From contig NZ_LJCP01000005.1 in the NCBI RefSeq assembly GCF_001399755.1, forward strand, positions 1-64,000: 64,000 bases of DNA, written 5' to 3'. The notes under the pieces are model-generated. The model was not told where the DNA came from. It saw nothing but the letters and a program-made list of their open reading frames with translations, and made no database searches. The stretch comes from Thiohalorhabdus denitrificans (lineage in GTDB: Bacteria > Pseudomonadota > Gammaproteobacteria > Thiohalorhabdales > Thiohalorhabdaceae). A program made the position numbers and the translations under genes. Shown in pieces: positions 49,703 to 59,932 of the stretch. Within the stretch, counting starts at the first letter, position 1. The number at the start of each line of letters is the position of its first letter.

Positions 49703-52057
49703 CTACTTGTTCGTTTCCACCCGCACGCGCCCGTAGGCGGGACCCAGCGGGGCGGAGTCCTCGCCAGCCGGAATCCACGCGGCCCCGCGGGGAACCCCCT
49801 CGTCCAGATGCACGGGCAGCCAGACCGCCCCGCCCTCCCCGGCGAAGCGCGCCTCGGCGTACTCGCGGAGGCCGAGCTCGGCGGCGGTGTCGGGGTGGAG
49901 GAAGGCCCGCAGGCCGCCGAACTGCTCCTGGAGGGACGGGGCGTGCCGCACGAACAGATCGTCGTGGTAGATGTGCCGGCTGGGGATCCGCCACAGACCC
50001 TCCCCGCCCACGGCCTGGGGCTCCGGCTCGTAGGCGACCTCCGCCGGGGACCCGCCCAGGGTGACGCCGGCCCGAGCCACCGCGGCCTCCGCGTGGGTCC
50101 GGACCTCATCCACCTCGACGAACTCACTGCCCGGCACACCCAGGCTATGGGCGAGGACCCGCAGGATCTTCCAGGCCGGCCGGGCCTCCCCGGCGGGGTT
50201 GGCCGCCGGCCGCATGGCCTGCAGCCGGCCTTCCCCGGACAGATAGGTGCCCTCGTTTTCAGGGTGAGCCGCCGCGGGCAGCACCACATCGGCGTGCTCC
50301 GCGGTGGCCGACCAGTGGCTGGTGATCACAAGACGGAATTCCGCCTCGCCGAGGGCCCGCCGGGCGGCCACCGGATCCCCGGCCTCCACCAGCGGATCGG
50401 CGCCGACGACCACATACCCCTTGCGGGCCTCCTCGCCGAGGAAGGCCGTGGCCGGGCGGCCCTGGCGGACGCCGTCGCCGCCCGGACCCCGATGCGGGAC
50501 GCAGCCCATGGCCCAGGCCCCCACGCTGTTGGCGTAGGGCGCCAGGTACCCGAAGCGGGCTCCGGCCAACCCGGCGAGGCGCCGGGCCTGGGCGACGATC
50601 TCCGCGGCCTGCGGGTGCTCCTGGGCCTGGGTGCCCACCAGCACCGCCACCCGTTCCCCCTGATGGAGGGAGTGGGCCACTCGGTCCAGGGCCTCCTGCT
50701 CCAGCCCGGCCTCCTCCGGGTCCACGTCGGCCGGGGCGGACTCCCCGGTCGTACGGGCCAAGGCCGCAGCCAACGCGGCCACCGCCGGGGATTCGGCGCC
50801 GGGGGCATGGACCAGGTGAGCCAGGTACCGGAAGTTCTCCGGGTAGGCCACGGGGTTCAGGGTGGAGATCTCGGCGCCCTTCTTGGCCGCCTTGTGCAGC
50901 CGATGGTTGGCCAGCGGTTGGTCCTTGCGGGGGTTGCCGCCGATGACCAGCGCCGCGTCCACCGCCTCCAGATCCTCCAGGGTCTGCCCGAGCAGGGGGG
51001 TGGCGTCGGCGATGTGGCTATCGAAGTCGGCGTCGGCCCAGTGCTGGCGATGGTCCACCTCCGTGGCGCCAACCCCCCGCACCAGATGCTGGGTGAGCCA
51101 CTGCTCCTCCAGGGTTGCGGTGGGCGCCACCACGGCGGCAAGGTCCTTGCCCACCGAGCGCAGGCCCCGCAGCGCCGCATCGAAGGCCGCCTCCCAGGAG
51201 GCCTCCTGCCACTCCCCGTTCCGCCGGATCATGGGGGTGGTAACCCGGCCGTGCTCCACGGCCTCGTAGGAGAAGCGGCCCTTGTCGCAGATCCACTCCT
51301 CGTTGACCGCCTCGTTCACCACCGGCAGGGCCCGCTTCACCTGGCCCTGCACCTCCTCGATCTCCATGTTGCAGCCCACCGAGCAGTGGGGGCACACGGT
51401 CTCGTGGCGCTTCATCTCCCACACCCGGGCGGTGAAGCGGTACGGCTTGGAGGTGAGCGCCCCCACCGGGCAGAGGTCGATCATGTTGCCGGAGAGCTCC
51501 GACTCCACCGTGCTGCCCACGTAGGTGCCGATCTCCATGTGCTCGCCGCGGAAGGCGGCCCCGAGCTCCATCTGCCCGGCCACCTCCTGGCCGAAGCGCA
51601 CGCAGCGGGTGCAGTGGATGCACCGGGTCATCTCGGTCTCGATGAGGGGGCCGAGGTCCTCGTCCTCCACCGCGCGCTTCTCTTCCTGGTAGCGCGAATG
51701 GCCGGAGCCGTGGGCCATGGCGAGGTCCTGCAGGTCGCACTCGCCGCCCTGGTCGCAGATGGGACAGTCCAGCGGGTGGTTGATGAGCAGGAACTCCATC
51801 ACCCCGCGCCGGGCGTCCACGGCCGTCTCCGAGTGGGTGTGGATGTGCATGCCGTCGGAAATGGGGGTCGCGCAGGCCGGCACCGGCTTGCGCATCTTCT
51901 CCACCTCCACCAGGCACATCCGGCAATTGGCCGCGACCGACAGCTTCCGGTGGTAGCAGAACCGGGGCACGTCGATGCCTAGCTGGTCGGTGACCTCGAT
52001 GATCATCTGCCCGTCGTCGACGGTGTGCGGCTCGCCGTTTATATAGATCTCGGCCAT
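49703..52057 (-). CDS. nuoG: NADH-quinone oxidoreductase subunit G
   Basis: NuoG is the largest peripheral subunit (784 aa) and holds the iron-sulfur clusters N1b (Cys 34/45/48/62), N5 (His94, Cys 98/101/107) and N4 (Cys 146/149/152/196). A further four-cysteine set CPHCSVGC plus Cys257 (222/225/229/257) corresponds to the optional N7 cluster of E. coli and Thermus. The remainder is a molybdopterin-oxidoreductase-like fold that no longer binds cofactor. It is shorter than E. coli NuoG (908 aa). Confidence 0.96.
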   Translation of the reverse strand: MAEIYINGEPHTVDDGQMIIEVTDQLGIDVPRFCYHRKLSVAANCRMCLVEVEKMRKPVPACATPISDGMHIHTHSETAVDARRGVMEFLLINHPLDCPICDQGGECDLQDLAMAHGSGHSRYQEEKRAVEDEDLGPLIETEMTRCIHCTRCVRFGQEVAGQMELGAAFRGEHMEIGTYVGSTVESELSGNMIDLCPVGALTSKPYRFTARVWEMKRHETVCPHCSVGCNMEIEEVQGQVKRALPVVNEAVNEEWICDKGRFSYEAVEHGRVTTPMIRRNGEWQEASWEAAFDAALRGLRSVGKDLAAVVAPTATLEEQWLTQHLVRGVGATEVDHRQHWADADFDSHIADATPLLGQTLEDLEAVDAALVIGGNPRKDQPLANHRLHKAAKKGAEISTLNPVAYPENFRYLAHLVHAPGAESPAVAALAAALARTTGESAPADVDPEEAGLEQEALDRVAHSLHQGERVAVLVGTQAQEHPQAAEIVAQARRLAGLAGARFGYLAPYANSVGAWAMGCVPHRGPGGDGVRQGRPATAFLGEEARKGYVVVGADPLVEAGDPVAARRALGEAEFRLVITSHWSATAEHADVVLPAAAHPENEGTYLSGEGRLQAMRPAANPAGEARPAWKILRVLAHSLGVPGSEFVEVDEVRTHAEAAVARAGVTLGGSPAEVAYEPEPQAVGGEGLWRIPSRHIYHDDLFVRHAPSLQEQFGGLRAFLHPDTAAELGLREYAEARFAGEGGAVWLPVHLDEGVPRGAAWIPAGEDSAPLGPAYGRVRVETNK

Positions 52058-52145
52058 TGAACCCTACCCTTCTCGGTGAGGCCGTGCCTTTGCCGATACC
52101 CCCCGCCGACCGCTGCCCGGCGGGGCAACAAGCCCGCTGGGACGC

Positions 52146-53468
52146 TCAGCCCGCCTCGGCCACCTTGCCGGCGGGGGCCGCGGCGCCCACCATGCAGCGC
52201 TTGTTGGCGATGTGGTACTCGTATTCGTCACGGAAATGCTTGAGGGAACTGACCACCGGCGCCACCTCGGCGTCGCCGAAGGCGCAGATGGTGCGCCCCT
52301 CGATCCGGGAGCCGATGTCCTCCAGCAGTTCCAGGTCCTCCGGACGGCCCTGCCCGTGCTCGATGCGGTGCACCACCCGGTAGAGCCAGCCGGCCCCCTC
52401 CCGGCACGGAGTGCACTGGCCGCAGGACTCGTGGAAGAAGAACTTGGCCACCCGCTCCACCGCCTTCACGATGCAGGTGGTCTCGTCCATGACGATCACC
52501 GAGCCCGCGCCGAGCATGGTCCCCGCCTGCCCCAGGGACTCGTAGTCCATGTTGGCGTCCATGATCACCTCGCCGGGCACCATGGGCACGGACGGGCCGC
52601 CCGGGATCACCGCCTTGAGCTTGTTGCCGTTGCGCACCCCGCCGGCCAGCTCCAGGAGCTCCGAGAACGGGGTGCCCATGGGCACCTCGTAGTTGCCCGG
52701 CCGGTTCACGTGGCCGGATACGGCGAAGATCTTGGTGCCGCCGGAATCGGGGGTACCCAGGGACTGGAACCAGTCGCCACCGTTGTTGATGATGGCGGGC
52801 ACGGAGGCCAGGGTCTCCACGTTGTTCACCGTGGTGGGCCGGCCGTAGATGCCATGGTTGGCGGGGAACGGCGGCTTGAACCGGGGCATGGCCTTCTTGC
52901 CCTCGATGGACTCCAGCATCGCCGTCTCCTCCCCGGCGATGTAAGCGCCGCCGCCGCGGTGGACGTAGAGGTCAAAGTCCACCCCGGAGCCCAGGATGTC
53001 CTTGCCCAGGTAGCCCGCCTCATAGGCCTCGTCGATCGCCTCCTGGACCCGCACGTAAGGCTCCCAGAACTCGCCGCGGATGTAGACGTAGCCCACCGTG
53101 GCGTCGATGGCGAACCCGCCGATGATCATGCCCTCGATGAGCATGTGCGGGTTGTAGCGCATGATGTCCCGGTCCTTGAAGGTGCCGGGCTCCGCCTCGT
53201 CGGCGTTGCAGGCGAGGTACTTCGGCTGCGGCGTGTCGGCCGGCATGAACGACCACTTCAGGCCCGTGGGGAAGCCGGCGCCGCCGCGCCCGCGCAGTCC
53301 GGAGCGCTTGACCTCGGCGACCACGTCGTCCCGGGTCATGCCGCCCCGCAGCACCTTCTGGACGGCGGTGTACCCGCCGTTGTCCAGGTAGGCCTGCAGG
53401 GTATTGGAGTCGGCCCGGTCCGTTCCGGCCAGGGTGACGAGCGTGTAGTCCTTCGGATATTCGGGCAT
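52146..53468 (-). CDS. nuoF: NADH-quinone oxidoreductase subunit F
   Basis: NuoF is the 440-aa NADH-binding subunit, with FMN and cluster N3. The NADH/FMN loop GLRGRGGAGFPTGLKW (57-72) and the N3 cysteines in ESCGQCTPCREG are present. It accepts hydride from NADH and passes electrons through N3. It is 13 bp after nuoE; nuoG follows by 88 bp. Confidence 0.98.
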   Translation of the reverse strand: MPEYPKDYTLVTLAGTDRADSNTLQAYLDNGGYTAVQKVLRGGMTRDDVVAEVKRSGLRGRGGAGFPTGLKWSFMPADTPQPKYLACNADEAEPGTFKDRDIMRYNPHMLIEGMIIGGFAIDATVGYVYIRGEFWEPYVRVQEAIDEAYEAGYLGKDILGSGVDFDLYVHRGGGAYIAGEETAMLESIEGKKAMPRFKPPFPANHGIYGRPTTVNNVETLASVPAIINNGGDWFQSLGTPDSGGTKIFAVSGHVNRPGNYEVPMGTPFSELLELAGGVRNGNKLKAVIPGGPSVPMVPGEVIMDANMDYESLGQAGTMLGAGSVIVMDETTCIVKAVERVAKFFFHESCGQCTPCREGAGWLYRVVHRIEHGQGRPEDLELLEDIGSRIEGRTICAFGDAEVAPVVSSLKHFRDEYEYHIANKRCMVGAAAPAGKVAEAG

Positions 53469-53481
53469 AGCGCGTTCCCGT

Positions 53482-53955
53482 TTAGTCGAGGCCGGCGAGG
53501 ATCTCGTCCATCCGCTCGGGGGTGACGTCCTCGTAGTATTCCTTGCCGATCCAGATCACCGGGGCGCCGCCGCAGGCCCCCAGGCATTCCACCTCGGTGA
53601 GGGTGAAGCGCCCGTCCCCGGTGGTCTCCCCGAAGTCGATCCCCAGCTTGCCGCGCAGGTGGTCGACGATGCCGTCGGACCCGCAGAGCATGCAGGACAG
53701 GTTGGTGCACACCTTGATCTGGTGCCGGCCCACCGGGGAGCGGTTGAACATGTCGTAGAAGGTGGCCGCCTCGTAGACCTTGATGGGCTCCAGCTCCAGG
53801 TACTCGGCGATGGACTCCAGGGTCGGCTCATCCAGCCACCCGTATTCGTCCTGCGCGGCGTGCAGGGCCCAGATCAGTGCCGAGCGGTTCTGCTCCGCGG
53901 GGTACTGGGCCCGCGCCTCGTCGATCTTCTTGCGAACGGACTCGGAGAGTTGCAT
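53482..53955 (-). CDS. nuoE: NADH-quinone oxidoreductase subunit E
   Basis: NuoE is the 157-aa thioredoxin-fold subunit holding the 2Fe-2S cluster N1a, with ligands Cys 83, 88, 124 and 128. It binds NuoF to form the NADH dehydrogenase module. It is 3 bp after nuoD. Confidence 0.98.
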   Translation of the reverse strand: MQLSESVRKKIDEARAQYPAEQNRSALIWALHAAQDEYGWLDEPTLESIAEYLELEPIKVYEAATFYDMFNRSPVGRHQIKVCTNLSCMLCGSDGIVDHLRGKLGIDFGETTGDGRFTLTEVECLGACGGAPVIWIGKEYYEDVTPERMDEILAGLD

Positions 53956-53958
53956 GGC

Positions 53959-55212
53959 TTACCTGTCGATCTCACCGAACACGATGTCCTGGCTCCCGAG
54001 GATGGTCACCACGTCCGCGAGCATGTGGCCGCGGGCCATCTCGTCCATGGAGGCCAAGTGCGGGAAGCCGGCCGCCCGGATCTTCACCCGGTAGGGCTTG
54101 TTGGCGCCGTCGGAAACCAGGTAGACCCCGAACTCGCCCTTGGGGTGCTCCACCGCCTGGTAGGTCTCCCCCGGCGGAATGTGGAAGCCCTCGGTGAACA
54201 GCTTGAAGTGGTGGATGAGGGCCTCCATGGACTGCTTCATCTCCGCGCGTGGTGGCGGGGACACCTTGTAGTCGTCGCTCTTCACCGGGCCGGGGTTCTC
54301 GCGCAGCCAGTCCACGCACTGCTTGATGATCTTCACCGACTCGCGCATCTCCTCCACGCGGACGAGGTAGCGGTCGTAGGTATCCCCGGTCCGCCCCACC
54401 GGAACCCGGAAATCCAGCCGGTCGTACACGGCGTAGGGCTGCTTCTTGCGAAGGTCCCACTCGATGCCGGAACCGCGCAGCATGGGGCCGCTGAAGCCGA
54501 GCTGCCGGGCCCGCTCGGGGGAGACCACGCCCACCCCCACCGTCCGCTGCTTCCAGATGCGGTTGTCGGTGAGGAGGGTCTCGAAGTCGTCGATGCTGTG
54601 CGGGAAGAACTCGGTGAAGGCGTCGATGAAGTCCAGGAGGGAGCCCTCCCGGTACTGGTTCATCTCCTTGACGTCCTTCTCGGAGTGCCACTTGGAGGGC
54701 TGGTATTTGGGCATGGAGTCCGGGAGGTCCCGGTTCACGCCGCCCGGGCGGTAGTAGTTGGCGTGCAGGCGGGCGCCACTGGCCGCCTCGTAGGCGTCCA
54801 TGAGGTATTCCCGGTCCCGGAAGCAGTACAGGAACATGGTCATGGCGCCGATATCCATGGCGTGGGCGCCGAGCCACATGAGGTGGTTCAGGATCCGGGT
54901 GATCTCGTCGAACATGACCCGGATGTACTGCGCCCGCTCCGGCACCTCGATGCCCCGCAGCTTCTCGATCGCCAGGCAGAAGGCATGCTCATTGGAGAGC
55001 ATGGAGACGTAGTCCAGGCGGTCGAAATACGGCAGGGCCTGCATGTAGGTCTTGTGCTCGGCGAGCTTCTCGGTGCCGCGGTGCAGCAGGCCGATGTGGG
55101 GATCCGCCCGCTGCACCACCTCCCCGTCGAGCTCCAGGACCAGCCGCAGCACCCCGTGGGCGGCCGGATGCTGGGGGCCGAAGTTGAGGGTGTAGTTGCG
55201 GATCTCAGCCAT
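53959..55212 (-). CDS. nuoD: NADH-quinone oxidoreductase subunit D
   Basis: NuoD is the 417-aa quinone-site subunit related to the hydrogenase large subunit. Seen are [36 protein letters not shown] and the C-terminal [14 protein letters not shown]. nuoC and nuoD are separate here, overlapping by 8 nt, unlike the fused NuoCD of E. coli. Confidence 0.98.
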   Translation of the reverse strand: MAEIRNYTLNFGPQHPAAHGVLRLVLELDGEVVQRADPHIGLLHRGTEKLAEHKTYMQALPYFDRLDYVSMLSNEHAFCLAIEKLRGIEVPERAQYIRVMFDEITRILNHLMWLGAHAMDIGAMTMFLYCFRDREYLMDAYEAASGARLHANYYRPGGVNRDLPDSMPKYQPSKWHSEKDVKEMNQYREGSLLDFIDAFTEFFPHSIDDFETLLTDNRIWKQRTVGVGVVSPERARQLGFSGPMLRGSGIEWDLRKKQPYAVYDRLDFRVPVGRTGDTYDRYLVRVEEMRESVKIIKQCVDWLRENPGPVKSDDYKVSPPPRAEMKQSMEALIHHFKLFTEGFHIPPGETYQAVEHPKGEFGVYLVSDGANKPYRVKIRAAGFPHLASMDEMARGHMLADVVTILGSQDIVFGEIDR

Positions 55213-55798
55213 CTTCCTCGGCCTCCTGCCAATGGGTGCGCGGCACCAGGTTGCGCTCCTCGATGGTCACCGGCTGGTACACCACCCGCTGGCGATCGGG
55301 GTCGTAGCGCATCTCCACGTGGCCCTCCAGGGGGAAGTCCTTGCGGAAAGGGTGGCCGGCGAAGCCGTAATCGGTGAGGATCCGCCGCAGGTCAGGATGG
55401 CCCTCGAAGATGATCCCGTACATGTCGAAGGCCTCCCGCTCGAACCAGTTGGCGCTGGCCCAGACATCCACCACCGAGGGCACCACGGGGCGCTCCTCGG
55501 GCACCCGCGCCCGCAGGCGCAGCCGGTGGTTGTGGCTCAGGGACAGGAGGTGGTAGACGGCGGCGAAGCGGGGGGCGTCCTCGGGGTAGTCGTAGTAGTC
55601 CAGGTAGTCCACCCCGCAGACATCGACGAGCTGCTCGAAGGCGAAGGTCGCGTCGTCGCGCAGGTGCTGGCACACCTCGCGGACGGATTGCGGAGCCACC
55701 TCCACCGTCCACTGCCCGAGGCACTCCTCAACGCCCAGGATGGCGTCGCCGAAGCGGGCGCGCAGGGGCTCCTCAATGGTTTGCTGGGTAAGCGCCAT
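55205..55798 (-). CDS. nuoC: NADH-quinone oxidoreductase subunit C
   Basis: NuoC is a 197-aa connecting subunit without cofactor. The typical [18 protein letters not shown] and [20 protein letters not shown] segments are present. It follows nuoB by 9 bp and overlaps nuoD. Confidence 0.97.
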   Translation of the reverse strand: MALTQQTIEEPLRARFGDAILGVEECLGQWTVEVAPQSVREVCQHLRDDATFAFEQLVDVCGVDYLDYYDYPEDAPRFAAVYHLLSLSHNHRLRLRARVPEERPVVPSVVDVWASANWFEREAFDMYGIIFEGHPDLRRILTDYGFAGHPFRKDFPLEGHVEMRYDPDRQRVVYQPVTIEERNLVPRTHWQEAEEDG

Positions 55799-55807
55799 GG
55801 CGAACCT

Positions 55808-56287
55808 CTACTGGCGGGCGATGGTGTTGGTCCGCTTGATCTTCTTCTGCAGCTGGATGATCCCGTACAGCAGGGATTCCGCGGTGGGCGGGCAGCCCGC
55901 CACGTAGATATCCACGGGGACGATGCGGTCGCTACCGCGGACCACGGAATAGCTGTAGTGGTAGTAGCCGCCCCCGTTGGAGCAGCTTCCCATGGAGATC
56001 ACCCAGCGCGGCTCGGTCATCTGGTCGTAGACCTTGCGCAAGGCTGGCGCCATCTTGTTGACCAGGGTTCCGGCGATGATCATGACGTCGGACTGGCGCG
56101 GGCTGGGCCGGAAGACCACGCCCAGGCGGTCCATGTCGTAGCGGGCGGCCCCGGTGTGCATCATCTCCACCGCGCAGCAGGCGAGGCCGAAGGTCATGGG
56201 CCAGAGCGAGCCGGTGCGGGTCCAGTTCACGAGTTGGTCGGCCGTGGTGGTGACCACGCCCTTCTCAAGCGCCCCTTCTACTCCCAT
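55808..56287 (-). CDS. nuoB: NADH-quinone oxidoreductase subunit B
   Basis: NuoB (159 aa) carries the terminal cluster N2 next to the quinone site, with Cys 37/38 (LACCAVEMM), Cys102 (MGSCSNGGG) and Cys132 (VAGCPP). ATG 56287 with AGGAG 7 nt upstream is chosen over ATG 56308. Its start overlaps the nuoA end by 10 nt. Confidence 0.97.
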   Translation of the reverse strand: MGVEGALEKGVVTTTADQLVNWTRTGSLWPMTFGLACCAVEMMHTGAARYDMDRLGVVFRPSPRQSDVMIIAGTLVNKMAPALRKVYDQMTEPRWVISMGSCSNGGGYYHYSYSVVRGSDRIVPVDIYVAGCPPTAESLLYGIIQLQKKIKRTNTIARQ

Positions 56288-56634
56288 TCCAAGGCTCCTT
56301 TTTTCCACTCGTACACGAAGCCGATCACCAGGATGCCCAGGAAGATCGCCATCGCGACGAAGCCGGTGGCGCCCATCTCATCGAGGACCACACTCCACGG
56401 GAAGAGGAAGGCGATCTCGAGGTCGAAGATGATGAACAGGATGGCCACCAGGTAGTAGCGCACATCGAAACGCATGCGCGCGTCCTCGAAGGCCTCGAAA
56501 CCGCTCTCATAGGGGGACAGCTTTTCGGGGTCCGGGTTTCTCGGCGCCACCAGGCGGTTGATGGCAAGCGCCACGACCCCGATCAACAGGGCGAGCACCA
56601 GAAAGACGAGGATGGGCAGATACTGTTCCAGCAT
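56278..56634 (-). CDS. nuoA: NADH-quinone oxidoreductase subunit A
   Basis: NuoA is a 118-aa membrane subunit with three helices. [20 protein letters not shown] is the conserved loop near the quinone site, and [14 protein letters not shown] is in helix 2. It is the first gene of the operon, after a promoter at 56740-56768. Confidence 0.97.
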   Translation of the reverse strand: MLEQYLPILVFLVLALLIGVVALAINRLVAPRNPDPEKLSPYESGFEAFEDARMRFDVRYYLVAILFIIFDLEIAFLFPWSVVLDEMGATGFVAMAIFLGILVIGFVYEWKKGALEWE

Positions 56635-56739
56635 CAGCGTTCCTTACCCGGCTCAAGTGGAGAGATCGGGAACCCCGCCCATCCCTCGCGAGGGGCGGCG
56701 CGGGCCCGCGGCCAGTCCGTCGGCTGGTAAGCCAAGCGG

Positions 56740-56768
56740 AGTCTATGGGGTGCCCCTCCCCCTGTCAA
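56740..56768 (-). promoter_or_regulatory. nuo operon promoter (predicted)
   Basis: On the minus strand there is a perfect -35 TTGACA (56763-56768), a 17-bp spacer and a -10 TAGACT (56740-56745), about 105 bp before the nuoA ATG. The rest of 56635-56934 holds only this and the secG terminator; no tRNA is there. Confidence 0.7.
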
Positions 56769-56831
56769 GAAATGGCGACACCGCCGTTTCCTCCCGCAAA
56801 TTTCCCGGCCACATCCGGTGCAACGCCGCCC

Positions 56832-56868
56832 AAAAAAAGACCGCCCTTTCCCTACGGAAAGGACGGTC
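56832..56868 (-). terminator. Rho-independent terminator of secG
   Basis: A 13-bp stem with one wobble pair (56839-56851 with 56856-56868) and a 4-nt loop is followed on the minus strand by TTTTTTT. It separates the tpiA-secG unit from the nuo promoter. Confidence 0.93.
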
Positions 56869-56934
56869 GCGATGGGTCGGCGCGAAGGGGGCTACCCCCA
56901 GTCCGGCCTACGGCCGGGCGGACCTTCCCCGCCG

Positions 56935-57309
56935 CTAGTCGCCCGCTCCCTGGCCCGGCGTGGTTCCGGGGACGGGTGGGGCCTGCGGCTCGGCCGGCGG
57001 AGCGGAATCCGTCGGCGGCGTGGGCACGGACTCCTGCTGCCCGGGCGCTCCTTCCGGCTGCTCCATGAGGCTCTCATCCCCGCCCGTTGAGAATATCGCG
57101 AGGGTGAGCGACAGGAGGAAGAAGGCGGTGCCGAGGACCGCCGTCAGGCGCCCCAGAAACCCGGTGGACCCCTGGCTTCCGAACAGGGACTGGGAGCCCC
57201 CGCCGCCGAAGGCGGTCCCCATTCCGCCGGCCTGACCGGGCTGCATCAAGACCACCACGATCAACGCGATGGAGACGAGGATGTGAAGGATCCACAGAAA
57301 CGTGACCAT
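56935..57309 (-). CDS. secG: protein translocase subunit SecG
   Basis: SecG is an auxiliary subunit of the SecYEG channel. The 124-aa protein has two membrane helices (about 5-25 and 53-72) joined by the typical GMGTAFGGGGSQSLFGSQGS loop, and a Pro-rich tail. It is 42 bp after tpiA, the common tpiA-secG-nuo order. Confidence 0.95.
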   Translation of the reverse strand: MVTFLWILHILVSIALIVVVLMQPGQAGGMGTAFGGGGSQSLFGSQGSTGFLGRLTAVLGTAFFLLSLTLAIFSTGGDESLMEQPEGAPGQQESVPTPPTDSAPPAEPQAPPVPGTTPGQGAGD

Positions 57310-57351
57310 GCGGGCTCCCGCTTGGTTGTGAGGATGCGAGACCGGGGCTGG

Positions 57352-58116
57352 CTACAGGTCGGAAGCCACCGCCGCTCGCAGGATGCCGATGAATTCGTCC
57401 GCCTTGAGGGAGGCCCCGCCGATCAGGCCGCCGTCGATGTCCTCCTGGGCCATCAGCTCCGGCGCGGAGGCGGCCTTCATGGAGCCGCCGTAGAGGATCT
57501 TGAGGGACTGGCCGGTGATGGGATAAGCCTCTTTGATCAATCCACGGATCAGGGCGTGCATCTCCTGGGCCTGCTCGGGGGTGGCAGTGCGGCCGGTACC
57601 GATGGCCCACACCGGCTCATAGGCAATCACCGCGTCCCGGAAGACGTCCTCCTTGCCGTCGCCCAGGACGGCCTGGACTTGCTCGCGCACCACCTCCCCG
57701 GCCTTGCCGGCGTCGCGCTCCGCCTCGGTTTCGCCCACGCAGAGGATGGGGATCAGGCCGTTGCGCTTGGCGGCGAAGAACTTCTCGGCCACCAGTTCGT
57801 TGCTCTCGCCGAAGAGGTCCCGGCGCTCCGAATGGCCCACGATCACGTAGGTGCAGCCCAGATCCTTGAGCAGGGGCCCGGCCACCTCGCCGGTGAAGGC
57901 GCCGCTGTCCTCCTGGTGGAGGTTCTGGGCGCCCCAGCCCACCGGGGAGTCCTGCACCGCGCTGGCAACCCGGTCGATCAACGGGAAAGGCGGGCAGATC
58001 CCGGAGGACACATGCTCCCAGTCCACCTCGGCCCCGGCGATGGCCCGGGCCAGCTCCTCGGCCTCGCCGAGGCGACCGTTCATCTTCCAGTTGCCGACCA
58101 CTAGCGGCTGGCGCAT
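57352..58116 (-). CDS. tpiA: triosephosphate isomerase
   Basis: TpiA interconverts dihydroxyacetone phosphate and glyceraldehyde-3-phosphate. The 254-aa TIM barrel has Lys11 (VVGNWKMNG), the catalytic His in IVGHSERRDLFGE, the catalytic Glu in AYEPVWAIGTG, and the phosphate-binding GGASLKADEF. ATG 58116 has GGAGGGAGG upstream. It precedes secG. Confidence 0.97.
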   Translation of the reverse strand: MRQPLVVGNWKMNGRLGEAEELARAIAGAEVDWEHVSSGICPPFPLIDRVASAVQDSPVGWGAQNLHQEDSGAFTGEVAGPLLKDLGCTYVIVGHSERRDLFGESNELVAEKFFAAKRNGLIPILCVGETEAERDAGKAGEVVREQVQAVLGDGKEDVFRDAVIAYEPVWAIGTGRTATPEQAQEMHALIRGLIKEAYPITGQSLKILYGGSMKAASAPELMAQEDIDGGLIGGASLKADEFIGILRAAVASDL

Positions 58117-58241
58117 GCCTCCCTCCTTAGGTGGATCCAGCGGAAAACCGGGCATCTTATCCGCGCGGGGGAAGACGGTCAACGCGGGGGCGGCTTGGGC
58201 GGGAAAAGAAACGCAGGGACTGCAGGAAACGCCCGATTTTT
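58117..58241. other. upstream flank of tpiA
   Basis: The 368-bp gap between glmM and tpiA holds this flank, repeat copy C, and a short stretch to the glmM stop. No gene or clear promoter was seen here. Confidence 0.35.
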
Positions 58242-58460
58242 ACCGCAGAGGTCGCAGAGGGCACGGAGGACGGCAAGGAGAAGTCTCGGCGGCATCCTTA
58301 GGAGCGGCATCCGCCCCGCTACCGCGCCGTGTCACTGGAAGGCTCGTCCTTCCTGGCCAGCGCCCGCTGCCCCGGCGACTGGCGGTCGGCCAGCCTTCGC
58401 CACCTTTTTCCATTACCCTGTGGATAGGCGCCTTTTGCGTTTCCTCTGCGTCTCCGCGGT
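58242..58460. repeat. palindromic intergenic element, copy C
   Basis: The left arm begins ACCGCAGAGG (58242-58275) and the right arm, read in reverse complement, begins ACCGCGGAGACGCAGAGG (58436-58460). The arms match copies A and B. The interior is unlike theirs. Confidence 0.75.
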
Positions 58461-58484
58461 CCAGGGAACCGCCGGAGCGAAGCC

Positions 58485-59846
58485 TCAGACCTCTGCGGCG
58501 CCCACCTCGGTGCGCACCACCTCGGCGATTCGCTCGGCGAGGGCGCGGGTGCCGGCCTCCTCACGCCCCTCCACCATCACCCGGACCTTGGGCTCGGTCC
58601 CGGAGTTGCGCACCACCACCCGGCCCTGCTCGCCGAGCTCGGCCTCCACCTCCCGGATGACCTCGGCCACCGCGGGGAGGTCATCCACCTCGCACTGCTC
58701 GGTCAGCCGCACGCTCACCTGGGCCTGGGGGCAATGCGGCAGGTCGGCCACCGCCTCGTCCAGGGACTTTCCGGAATGGGCCAGCTCGGCGAGCACCATT
58801 AGGGCGGTGACGATGCCGTCCCCGGTGGTGTTGCGGGTCAGGCACATGACGTGGCCGGAAGGCTCGCCGCCCAGGATCCAGCCCCGGTCCTGCAGCAGCT
58901 GGAACACATGGCGGTCGCCCACCGCCGCGCGCTCGAAGGGGATCCCCGCCGCGGCCAGGGCCTGCTCGAGCCCCAGGTTGGACATGATGGTGCCCACCAC
59001 CCCGCCGTTGAGCTCGCCGCGCTCCTGCATCTCCAGGGCGGCCAGGTAGAGGACCCCGTCGCCGTCCACGATGCGGCCCCGGGAGTCGGCGAACACCACC
59101 CGGTCGCCGTCGCCGTCGAAGGCCATCCCCGCGTCCGCGCCGTGGGTCACCACCTGCTCGGTCATGGCCTCCGGCTGGGTGGAGCCCACCTGCTCGTTGA
59201 TGTTGAACCCGTCCGGACGGGTGCCCACCTCGATCACCTCGGCCCCGAGCTCGCGGAAGACCTGGGGCGCCACGCGGTAGGTGGCCCCGTGGGCACAGTC
59301 CACCACCAGGCGCATGCCCTCCAGGGTCAGCTCCTTGGGGAAGGTGTGCTTGCAGAACTCGATGTAACGACCGGCGGCGTCGTCCACGCGAGTGGCCTTA
59401 CCCAGCCGCGCCGGCTCCGCCGTAAGCAGGGGGTCGGCCATGCGGGCCTCGATGGCCGCCTCCACCTCGTCGGCCAGCTTGCACCCCTCCGGGCCGAACA
59501 GCTTGATCCCGTTGTCAGCGAAGGGGTTGTGGGAGGCGGAGATCACCACCCCGGCGTCCGCCCGCAGGGCGCGGGTCAGATAGGCGATGCCGGGCGTGGG
59601 CATGGGGCCGATGAGGAGGACGTCCACCCCGGCCGCGGACAGCCCAGCTTCCAGGGCCGACTCCAGGAGATACCCCGACACCCGGGTGTCCTTGCCGATC
59701 ACCACCCGCGGATGATCCCCGTTGTCCCCGGCCAGGACCCGTCCCGCCGCCCAACCGAGCTTCAGGACCTGGTCCGGGGTGACGGGCCATTCCCCCACCC
59801 GGCCCCGTACGCCGTCCGTTCCGAACAAGCTGCGTTTTCCGCTCAA
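58485..59846 (-). CDS. glmM: phosphoglucosamine mutase
   Basis: GlmM turns glucosamine-6-phosphate into glucosamine-1-phosphate for UDP-GlcNAc, hence peptidoglycan and lipid A. The 453-aa protein has the active-serine loop VVISASHNPFADNGIK (Ser105), the metal-binding DGDGDR and the phosphate-binding RNSGTEPKVRVMVEG near the C-terminus. Start is TTG 59846, with AGGAGG 6 nt upstream. It follows folP, the usual ftsH-folP-glmM order. Confidence 0.97.
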   Translation of the reverse strand: MSGKRSLFGTDGVRGRVGEWPVTPDQVLKLGWAAGRVLAGDNGDHPRVVIGKDTRVSGYLLESALEAGLSAAGVDVLLIGPMPTPGIAYLTRALRADAGVVISASHNPFADNGIKLFGPEGCKLADEVEAAIEARMADPLLTAEPARLGKATRVDDAAGRYIEFCKHTFPKELTLEGMRLVVDCAHGATYRVAPQVFRELGAEVIEVGTRPDGFNINEQVGSTQPEAMTEQVVTHGADAGMAFDGDGDRVVFADSRGRIVDGDGVLYLAALEMQERGELNGGVVGTIMSNLGLEQALAAAGIPFERAAVGDRHVFQLLQDRGWILGGEPSGHVMCLTRNTTGDGIVTALMVLAELAHSGKSLDEAVADLPHCPQAQVSVRLTEQCEVDDLPAVAEVIREVEAELGEQGRVVVRNSGTEPKVRVMVEGREEAGTRALAERIAEVVRTEVGAAEV

Positions 59847-59932
59847 GCCTGCCTCCTGCCGTTGCGCCGCCGCCCGGGCGGCGTTCTGCGGGGCGCGGCC
59901 GCCCCCTTTTTGTCTCGCGCCGGCCCGCCCGT

